Shown here in pieces: positions 25,911-34,000 of a stretch of 64,000 nt of DNA (its first letter is position 1; the number at the start of each line of letters is the position of its first letter). The stretch is from contig CAIWMU010000127.1 in NCBI GenBank assembly GCA_903913865.1, forward strand, positions 1 through 64,000, in the 5' to 3' direction. Under the pieces are notes generated by a model. The model saw only the letters and a program-made list of their open reading frames with translations. It made no database searches and had not been told where the DNA came from. Origin of the DNA: an uncultured Verrucomicrobia subdivision 3 bacterium (lineage in GTDB: Bacteria; Verrucomicrobiota; Verrucomicrobiia; Limisphaerales; UBA8199). Both the position numbers and the translations under genes were made by a program.

Positions 25911-27317
25911 TCATGAGGGGGTTTCGGTGGGGATTTTCTGTAGGGAGGTCTCGGCGGCGAGGCGGACCTGCTCATCGCTATCGGTTTTGGCCCGGAGCAG
26001 GGCGGAGCGGGAGCGTTCGTCCGGAAGATCGCCGAGAGCTTCTGCGGCGGCCTGACGCAGATCACGGTCGGAATCGCACAGGAGAGTCATCAGCAGGCTG
26101 AGCGCGAGTTTGCGCTTTTTGGCAGCGGATGAATCGTCCGGGGTGGAGTCCTGATCACCTGGGGCAAATGCAGCTGCCGGGCGTGGGGCGGGATCGCCAA
26201 CGCCGAGGCTGCTGAGGACCTGACCAACCAGTTGGCGTGTGGAGGGGTTGGCATCCTGCAGGGAGCTTTTCAGTTTGGCGGCGGCGGTGAGGGCTTCGGG
26301 TGAGAGGCTCCAATCGGGATCGATGCGGGAGAGGGCCGCAGTCGCGAGCTGCCGGACGCTGACCTCGGAATCCTTGAGTGCGATGACGAGTTGTTCGATG
26401 CCCTGACGCGCCCCGACGCTACCGAGGGCCACGGCGGCGGCCTCGCGGACGTCGCCATCGGCGTCCCGTTCCAAACGGGTGCCGAGTTCCGTCACGGAAT
26501 GGGTGTCGCGGATGCGGCCGAGGGCTTCGACTGCCTGTTTGCGGACCTCCCACTCCGGGTCCTCGAGGAGTGTGCGGATCGGATCGGCGGCGGATTGCAG
26601 GCGGATGCGGCCGAGGGACTCGACCGCAGCGGAGCGAATCCGGGGGTTGTGGCTCCGGAGAGCGGGGATAAGGCCGAACGCGGCATCCTCATCCCCCCGG
26701 TTCTGGAGGGTGTCTATTGCGGCGAGGCTCAATCCTGTGTCTGTGCCATGCAGTGCCGTGAGAAGGAGGGGGAGCGCCCGTGGATCCTTGATTGTCCCCA
26801 GGGCCTGCACGGCTGCGACCCTTGAGGCGTGGACGGCGGAGGATATTCCGGCTTCCAGAACCGGTATGGCCGGGGAACCGAAGGCGGCCACTTTGGCATA
26901 CTGGCTGGAGGCGGCGAGGTGCCACATCTCATCCTGCGGATTCGAGGGCACCCATCCGAGTTTGCTCAGGAGGGATCCGGCCATTTCCCGGATGGCGGAG
27001 TCGGGATGGCGAAGCAGGGGGACGAGAAACGGGGTTGTGCGGGAATCGGAATACTGCTTGAGCCCGGAGAGTGCCGCTTTGAGGACATCGGCGGAACTGT
27101 CCTTCAAGCAGCGCAGCAGGGGATCCAGAAAAGAGGGATCCTCAGCTTTTGCCAGGGCGGCAGCGGCCAGGGCGCGGATGCCGGAATCCTGATCCTCCAG
27201 AACTGAAACAAGGCATGCAAATTCATCCGTGTCCGAGGATCGCGCCAACCGTTCGACCGTTTGGCGGCGGACCTCGACATTGCCGGATTTAAGTTGGCGC
27301 CGAATCAGCCAGAGCAT
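25911..27317 (-). CDS. HEAT/PBS-lyase repeat protein
   Basis: 468 residues built almost entirely of ~31-residue helical HEAT/PBS-lyase repeats, about 12-13 units, each with an RxxAxxAL-like core (for example VRRQTVERLARSSD, IRSAAVESLGRIRL, VRKQAVEALGRIRD, VREAAAVALGSVG, LRQAAAEALGDLPD). No signal peptide: a hydrophobic start is absent. Such solenoids serve as protein-binding scaffolds; no enzymatic residues are seen. A disordered Ala/Asp/Ser-rich insert (~385-405) interrupts the last repeats. It starts 67 bp upstream of the response regulator on the same strand, so joint transcription is likely. Confidence 0.88.
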   Translation of the reverse strand: MLWLIRRQLKSGNVEVRRQTVERLARSSDTDEFACLVSVLEDQDSGIRALAAAALAKAEDPSFLDPLLRCLKDSSADVLKAALSGLKQYSDSRTTPFLVPLLRHPDSAIREMAGSLLSKLGWVPSNPQDEMWHLAASSQYAKVAAFGSPAIPVLEAGISSAVHASRVAAVQALGTIKDPRALPLLLTALHGTDTGLSLAAIDTLQNRGDEDAAFGLIPALRSHNPRIRSAAVESLGRIRLQSAADPIRTLLEDPEWEVRKQAVEALGRIRDTHSVTELGTRLERDADGDVREAAAVALGSVGARQGIEQLVIALKDSEVSVRQLATAALSRIDPDWSLSPEALTAAAKLKSSLQDANPSTRQLVGQVLSSLGVGDPAPRPAAAFAPGDQDSTPDDSSAAKKRKLALSLLMTLLCDSDRDLRQAAAEALGDLPDERSRSALLRAKTDSDEQVRLAAETSLQKIPTETPS

Positions 27318-27537
27318 GTGTGTGGGAGGACACTATCTAACAAGGGGCAGCCTGTCACGCCGGTAAACGGGATGAATCCGGAGGCATTCACCGCCGCAGG
27401 CCGGGGGATGGGGTGTGGTGGGGACGAATTCTCGCGAGGCACTACCCGGGTTGAGGGCGCCTGCTTTAACGGGGCAACACCCACGGTGGCACCGTCCCGG
27501 TGCCACCGTCGGGTATGGGGTAATCCCAGGGGTGTGG
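27318..27537. other. Intergenic region with a perfect palindrome
   Basis: 220 bp between two minus-strand genes. The only clear element is the palindrome at 27483-27509. The stretch 27530-27545 (ACCGCCGAGGCTCC) already belongs to the next gene's 3' end. Confidence 0.55.
27483..27509. repeat. 11-bp perfect inverted repeat
   Basis: ACGGTGGCACC (27483-27493) and GGTGCCACCGT (27499-27509) with loop GTCCC. No T-run on either side, so it is a REP-like structure or a factor-assisted terminator for the oxidoreductase gene rather than an intrinsic one. Confidence 0.65.
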
Positions 27538-28965
27538 CTAACCGCCGAGGCTCCAGCCCTGGCGGTATTGGCCGGTCACAAACTGATTCGCCTCCTCAAG
27601 ATTTGTGAAGCGGAGGGCCTCGCTGTTCCAGCGGAGTTGCTGGAGGGTGAGGTCCTCACGGAGTTGGAACCGCAGGGCGATGTTGCCCAACAGGACGGAT
27701 TCCGTGAGCGGACCGGCCCAGTCGAAGTTCGCCCCTGGTTTGGGGCCGCCTTTGCAGGCCTTGACCCATTCCTGATGGTGACTGGGGGATCTGACCAGAG
27801 TGGATGCAATGGTGCCAACGGCCTTGCGTCGTGCCTCCGGGAAGATGGTGTTGGCGAGAATGAATCCTTCATCGCCGACCAACAGGCGGCCGTTATCGCC
27901 CATGGGGACGCTGTCCGGCAGGGACTCGGGGCGGGGCGGGCGCAGGCCTCCATCATACCAGACGAGTTTGCAGGCGGGCATCTCGATCTCACCGCGTGGG
28001 CCGCTGGAAGCGGTTCTGATGAATTCGTTGATGGTCTGGGGTGCGGCGGAGCGGGCCGGGAACTGGTAGGTGATCATGGAGCCGAGGGGGTAGCTATCCT
28101 TGTTCACCCGGGTGGAAGCCGCTTGAACAGTCAGGGGCGCGCCGAGTTTGAGCGCCCGGAAAATAGGATCCAAGGCGTGGCAGCCGATATCGCCCAGGGC
28201 GCCGGTGCCAAAATCCCACCATCCCCTCCAGCGGAACGGGAGGTAGGTGGGGTGGTAGGCCCGTTGGGGGGCGGGGCCGAGCCACATGTCCCAATCCAGC
28301 GTGTCTGGGACTGCGGGTGTTTCGGAAGGTTTCGGGACCCCCTGCGGCCAGTATTCATCGAACAAGCCGCGTGAGGGGCGGTCTGTCCAGACGTGGACTT
28401 CGCGCACTTTGCCGATGACACCGGACCAGATCAATTCGCAGAGGCGGCGGGTGTCTTCGGAGGCCTGGCCCTGGTTGCCCATCTGGGTGGCGACTTTTGC
28501 CTCGCGGGCGGCCTTTGCGAGGAAGCGGGCTTCGTGGACGGTGTGGGTGAGGGGTTTCTCGCAGTAAACGTGTTTGCCGCGCTTGATGGCCTCCATGGCG
28601 GCGAAGGCGTGCCAGTGGTCGGGGGTGGCGATCACCACGGCGTCGATCTCTTTGACATCATCCAGCATCTTTCGGAGGTCAGTGAACTGGCGAGCCTTGG
28701 GGTAGCGTTTGAAGGTGTGTCCCGCGTGGGCCTTGTCAACGTCACAGAGGGCTACGATGTTTTCGCCTTCGAACTCCCGCAGATCGGATGCCCCCTGGCC
28801 GCCGATGCCGATGCCCGCGATGTTGAGCTTGCGGCTCGGGGCATCCTGCCCGCGCAGATTGGCGACGAAAGCGGGGAATGCAAGGGCCCCTGCGGCGGTA
28901 GCTGAACAGGTGGAGAGGAAATGGCGGCGGTTTAATGAGGAAGGTTGCTTTTTCGGTGTGTTCAT
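27538..28965 (-). CDS. Exported Gfo/Idh/MocA-family oxidoreductase
   Basis: 475 residues. Tat signal with twin arginine (NRRHFLSTCSATAAGALAFP, 12-31). A Rossmann motif GIGIGGQG (51-58) binds NAD(P), and the family's EKPLTH signature (Glu136-Lys137-Pro138) supplies the catalytic-site lysine. The C-terminal domain has the family's open beta-sheet with GTGALGDIGCHALDPI near ~255. Members oxidise or epimerise sugars and inositols, and in this phylum large paralogous sets are exported with pre-bound cofactor. Divergent from galK across a 354-bp gap. Confidence 0.93.
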   Translation of the reverse strand: MNTPKKQPSSLNRRHFLSTCSATAAGALAFPAFVANLRGQDAPSRKLNIAGIGIGGQGASDLREFEGENIVALCDVDKAHAGHTFKRYPKARQFTDLRKMLDDVKEIDAVVIATPDHWHAFAAMEAIKRGKHVYCEKPLTHTVHEARFLAKAAREAKVATQMGNQGQASEDTRRLCELIWSGVIGKVREVHVWTDRPSRGLFDEYWPQGVPKPSETPAVPDTLDWDMWLGPAPQRAYHPTYLPFRWRGWWDFGTGALGDIGCHALDPIFRALKLGAPLTVQAASTRVNKDSYPLGSMITYQFPARSAAPQTINEFIRTASSGPRGEIEMPACKLVWYDGGLRPPRPESLPDSVPMGDNGRLLVGDEGFILANTIFPEARRKAVGTIASTLVRSPSHHQEWVKACKGGPKPGANFDWAGPLTESVLLGNIALRFQLREDLTLQQLRWNSEALRFTNLEEANQFVTGQYRQGWSLGG

Positions 28966-29319
28966 AAGCTGTTTTTGTTACTCTGGGACGATCCCGTGTC
29001 CAAAGCAAACAATAATATTGTCACCCGTGGGATTCGGGGGTGGTGAAAGTCGGGTGAGATTGATTTCATGTTGAGAGCCACTGGAATCTGACTGGACGAT
29101 CGGGAATCCGCTACCAATGGCTTCTTATATCTTTAGCTGGGAATGATCAGCAGATTTTCGCAGATGGGAGAGGAGATCCTCCTCCCCGGATTCTCATCAT
29201 GGGGAGGGGCTTGGAACGTGCAGGGGAGGGTTGCCGGGACAATTGTGCAGGTCGTCCGGTTTTAGCCGCTATTTTGTTGGCTGGGAGGGGTTTTGGCGTT
29301 AGGTTGGAATACATTTTTT
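28966..29319. promoter_or_regulatory. Divergent upstream region of the oxidoreductase and galK
   Basis: 354 bp with no supported gene. Must hold promoters for both genes; I could not choose convincing boxes. A degenerate CGCAGATG-type phrase (29149-29170) and an AT-rich piece (TTTTGTTACTCTGGG, AACAATAATATTG at 29010) are present. Confidence 0.4.
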
Positions 29320-30477
29320 ATGAGTCTGGAATTGATGGCGAAGCGGACTGCGGATTTGTATGGCAAGTGCTTCGGCCAGCCTCCCCGCTGGATTGTGGCT
29401 GCCCCTGGCCGGGTCAACATCATTGGGGAGCACACCGATTACAATCAGGGGTTTGTCCTCCCGATGGCGATCGAGAGATACACGGTTTTTGCCGGGGACG
29501 GGAACAACAGGCGGGAGGTGGTGATGCACAGCATGACCACGGGGGACACGGCCACGTTCGCCCTGAAGAATTTGAAGCCCGGGAGTCCCGCATGGTCCAA
29601 CTATATCCGGGGTGTGACGTTCCATTTTCGAAAACTCTCCCCCCGGCTTGCGGGCTTCCAGGCGGTGATCGACTCGACCGTGCCCAGCAGTGGGGGGCTT
29701 TCCAGCAGTGCGGCTCTCGAGGTGGGCGCCGCCACGCTGCTGGAGGCGATCACCCGGCAGACCCTGGAGCCGTTGAAGAAGGTGCTGTTGTGCCAGAAGG
29801 CTGAGCACGATTTTGCCGGGGTTCCCTGCGGCATCATGGACCAATACACATCGGTCATGGCGCGGAAGGGGCATGCCCTCCTCCTGGATTGCCGCACAAA
29901 CACATCCACCCCCGTGCTGATGCCCGGGGATGATGTGGTGGTGCTGATCATCAACACCACTGTGCGCCGCCGGGTCGGGGATGTGGAATATTCCACGCGC
30001 CGTGCGCAATGTGAGCAGGCATCTGAGGCGCTTGGCCTGCCATCCCTGCGGGATGCCACGATTCAGGACCTGTCCGCACTTTCCAGAATCAGGAATCCGG
30101 TGGTGCACCGGCGAGCCCGCCATGTGGTGACCGAAATTGAGCGGACCCTGCAGGCGGCACGGGCCCTTGAGGCTGCCGACTGGACGACGCTGGGTGAGTT
30201 GATGTATGCAAGCCATGAATCGCTTCGTGTGGATTACGAGGTGAGTTGTCTCGAATTGGATGCCGTGGTGGAGATTGCCCGGAGCCTGGCGGGAGATGGG
30301 GTGATTGGATGCCGGATGACCGGTGCCGGTTTTGGGGGGTGCGCCGTCTGTCTTGTGAAATCGGATGCCGCCACTCACCTGATCCGGAGGATCGGATGGC
30401 TCTATGAATACAGGACCGGGATTCAACCTGAGATCTTCTCCACCCGGCCGGCGTCCGGGGCACGGATTCTGGAATGA
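29320..30477 (+). CDS. galK: Galactokinase
   Basis: Phosphorylates galactose at C1 in the Leloir pathway. 385 residues. The family signature GRVNIIGEHTDYNQGFVLP lies at 30-48; the GHMP ATP-binding motif PSSGGLSSSAALEV around 126-139; and the third motif CRMTGAGFGGCAVCLV near the C-terminus. The ATG at 29320 fits the family's length; an in-frame start 27 bases upstream adds only MALGWNTFF. galE and galT are not in the window. A repeat-containing gap follows. Confidence 0.95.
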   Translation: MSLELMAKRTADLYGKCFGQPPRWIVAAPGRVNIIGEHTDYNQGFVLPMAIERYTVFAGDGNNRREVVMHSMTTGDTATFALKNLKPGSPAWSNYIRGVTFHFRKLSPRLAGFQAVIDSTVPSSGGLSSSAALEVGAATLLEAITRQTLEPLKKVLLCQKAEHDFAGVPCGIMDQYTSVMARKGHALLLDCRTNTSTPVLMPGDDVVVLIINTTVRRRVGDVEYSTRRAQCEQASEALGLPSLRDATIQDLSALSRIRNPVVHRRARHVVTEIERTLQAARALEAADWTTLGELMYASHESLRVDYEVSCLELDAVVEIARSLAGDGVIGCRMTGAGFGGCAVCLVKSDAATHLIRRIGWLYEYRTGIQPEIFSTRPASGARILE

Positions 30478-31076
30478 TCTCAGGGGAGCCTGGCGGCTCA
30501 ATGCCGGACCAGGCGGTTGGCTGCCCTGAGTCTCGCTGCGGGTATCGTTGTTCCGTTGGTGCCGGTTTTCCTGAAGGCATCCGGTCTGGCGGGTTGAGGA
30601 CCTTCGAAAATTGCAGGTTTAGGCAATTTGCTTTGTGTCGGGCGGCTAAAGGGAATGCCGTTCTGGACGATAGTAGTTGGAATGGAGTGTCCCCTACCCA
30701 ATAGCCCTTGTCCTGCGTGGTTTCGCTTGAGGATGCATTATGCCCGGCCTAAGTGGTTGCATACAAAAGGATTCTCTGAGTTGCCACATTCCCAGGTTCG
30801 GTTCCCCCCCTTCCGGGTGTTCCCCCTTATGAGTCTGCCGCTTGTTGATGAAGCCACTCCCGTGTTATTTGCGAATCCACCCTTTGGGTGGATGAGGCAA
30901 AAGGGCGGCCAAAGCCCAAGGAACAGGGAATACCCGTCAAAACCGCCTTTCCGGCCGTCAGGCGTTGGTGTGTCCTGCGGCTGCGTAGCTTTTGGGTTCG
31001 GCCATGGGAAATGGGGCGATGAAGCCGGGAATGGGAGGGGATGCAGTCCAAATGAATCGTCAGCCTTGAATCGACC
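30478..31076. other. Intergenic region upstream of the hybrid kinase
   Basis: 599 bp. It contains a perfect hairpin (30875-30893), a C-rich tract (30800-30812) and no convincing gene: the open frame across 30628-31080 has no recognisable content or ribosome site and is read through the hairpin. Probably carries the kinase promoter, not resolved. Confidence 0.5.
30875..30893. repeat. Hairpin
   Basis: ATCCACCC (30875-30882) and GGGTGGAT (30886-30893) with a TTT loop, an 8-bp perfect stem. Same general style as the other structured intergenic elements. Confidence 0.5.
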
Positions 31077-34000
31077 ATGAAGAATCGAATGGTCGGCTTG
31101 ATTTTGACTCCGGCAATGAGGCTCATGCTGGTTTTGCTGCTTGTCGGGTGTGTGTGTGGTGTTTGGTTGGTGCAGCGTGCCAACGTTGAGTTGCGTCGCA
31201 GCCTGGTCCAGAAGGCATGTTTGGCGGCCCGGGCTGTCAAGGTTTCCCAGATCAAGCTATTGGTGGGGGGGACTAACGAACTGGACAAAGCGGGAAGCCT
31301 TCAGTTGAAGGAGGAGTTTGTGGCCGTGAGGCAGGCAAACGACAAGTGCCGGTTTGTCTATTTGCTGGGGCGCAGGGGAGGAGGAGCCCCATTTGTCCTG
31401 ATTGACAGCGAGCCTGTGGATGAGCAGGGAGGGGTGTCACCCGGTCCTGGCTACGCAGGAGTTCCCGAGGGGTTTCGACGGGTGATTGAGACTGCGGCAG
31501 CAACGGTGGAGGGACCTGTGAAGGATGATCGGGGCACATGGGTGAAGGCTTTGGCTCCGGTGGTTGACCCGTTCACCGGGCAGTTGCTTGGAGTATTAGG
31601 GATGGATTTTGATGCCAGGAGTTGGAACTGGGACGTCCTTGCCTGGACGATTCTCCCGGTGGGATTGGTGGTTGCCTTGCTCATTGCGGTGGCCACGGTC
31701 TTTTTTTCGACACGCAGGGTGGATGCCTCGCCGAAAGCAGTCTTGCGGCGCCTTTTGCTTCCTCTGGCGGTTGGGATGCTCATTCTCGTCGCCGGTTTTG
31801 GAGGGGTGCTCCTATGCCAGCACGAAAATCATCTGGGAGAGGTGAACCGTCAGGCCCTCCGTGATGCGTCCGAGGCGCTGCCTCAGGAGGTTGTTGAGCG
31901 CTCCCAAATGCTCGCAGCATTGGAAGGGGCATTGTCACAGGATGCTGATTTACGATCGGGATTGAAGTTGCGGGACCGGCACCGATTGCTGGAACTTTCT
32001 GCACCCGTCTTCTCACAATTTAAAGCCGAGCATGGGATCATCCATTTTGATTTGATGGACGACCGGAGGGTGCTTCTGCTGAGTTTGGACCGGCCGGAAA
32101 GCGAGGGGGACCGGATTGACCGTTTCACGGCGATTGAGGCGGAGCGGACCGGCAGGACTGCGTCTGGCATCGAGTTGGATTCATCCGGTCCGGAGACCCT
32201 CACCCATTGGGTGGTCAGACCAGTCTTCGATTCGGGAACATTGGTTGGCTACCTGTCGCTGGGGCGGGGGATTCGAGATCTTCTGGTTGATCTCCATCAA
32301 CATTCCGGCAATGAACTGGCGGTGGCTGTCCGAAAGAGTGCTCTGGAGCGGGAGGGTGGAGGCGGTTCCAAAAGGCATGGCGAGCCGCAGGCCGATTGGG
32401 AACGGTTTCCTGATGATCTTCTGGTTTATTCGTCCATCTCCCCGTTCCCTGTTGAAGCGGGGCGCTTTGTCAATGAACAGGGCCATCAGCATGGATCAAC
32501 CACGGCGAAGGCAGAATTCAACGGCGCATCCTGGAGCGTCATGGCCAGTCCGCTCATGGATGCTTCCGGGAAGGAGGTGGGTGACCTGCTCGTGCTCCAT
32601 GACACATCTGCGGCGGAGGCGGACTACAAGAGGTTGCTGACCATGGCGATTGGTGTCGGGCTTGGGCTGCTGGCGGCGATGTTTGGCGTTCTGTTTGTGC
32701 TGTTGAGCCGGACCGACAGGGGCATCGCTCAGCAGCAGGCGGAACTCCGGGCCAGTGAGGAGCAGTTCCGATCCATGAGCAGTGCGGCCCAGGATGCCGT
32801 GGTGATGATGAATGAGGCGGGGAACATTTCCTTCTGGAACGATGCGGCCGGCCGGATGTTCGGCTACACCGCCGCAGAGGCGATGGGGAGCAATTTACAC
32901 AGGCTGCTCGCACCAGAGCGCCATCGGCCGATAGGTGATGAGGGTTTGAGAGGGTTCCAGATCGCAGGCCAGGGAACGCAGATCGGACGACTCATTGAAC
33001 TGGTCGCCGTCCGGAAAGGTGGCGAGGAGTTCACGGTGGAATTGTCCATATCCCCCGTTCAGCGTGGATCGCACTGGCATGCGGTGGGGATCCTGCGCGA
33101 CATAACAGAGCGGAGGCGGACGGAGGCTGCCTTAAGGCTAAGAGACGCCGCCTTGCAGGCTGCGGGGAACGTCATTGTGATCACCGACCGGAATGGCAAC
33201 ATCCGATGGGCCAATGCTGCGTTTACGAGGTCAACCGGCTATTCGGTGGAGGATGTGCGGGGCTTGAACATGCGGCTTCTGAAATCCGGCCGGCATGATG
33301 CGGACTTTTACAAAAAACTCTGGTCCACCATTCTGGGAGGCAAGGTGTGGCAGGGTGAGGTGGTGAATCAGTGCAAGGATGGGAGCATCTGCATCGAGGA
33401 TTCCACCATCACTCCTGTGCTGGGTGACGATGGTGAGATCAGCCAGTTCATCGCGGTAAAACAGGACATCACTCAGCGCAAGCGTGCGGAGGAAAACTAC
33501 CGGATGCTGTTCCGCGAAATGATGGATGGATTTGCGCTGCACGAGTCCGTTGGTGGTGGGGAGGGGCAGCCGGTGGATTACAAGTTTCTGGCGGTCAACC
33601 CCATGTTTGAGCGGATCACCGGCTTGAAAGCGGCGGACATCATTGGCAGGACCGTGCGGGAAATGATGCCGGGAACGGTGGGAAACTGGTTCGAGACCTA
33701 CGGTCAGGTGGCGCTTACCGGGGAGCCGGTCTCATTCACAGACCACACACTGGAATTGGGGAGGCATTTTGATGTCAGGGTGTTCCGGCCGGCGGTGGGG
33801 CAGGTGGCCTGCATCTTTTGCGACGTGACAGCCCGGATGGTGGCCGAGGCTGCTGCTGCCCGGGAGCGTGTTCTGCTCCGGACCCTCGTGGACCATCTGC
33901 CGGATGCGATTTATGTGAAGGATTCACTGGGCCGGAAGACCCTGGCGAACAAGGCGGATGTCCGGAACCAGGGGCGCGCATCCGAGGCGGAGGTTTTGGG

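Noticed and set aside
30628-31080. 150-residue open frame before the hybrid kinase
   Set aside because: No similarity, no ribosome site, runs through a hairpin and overlaps the kinase start.
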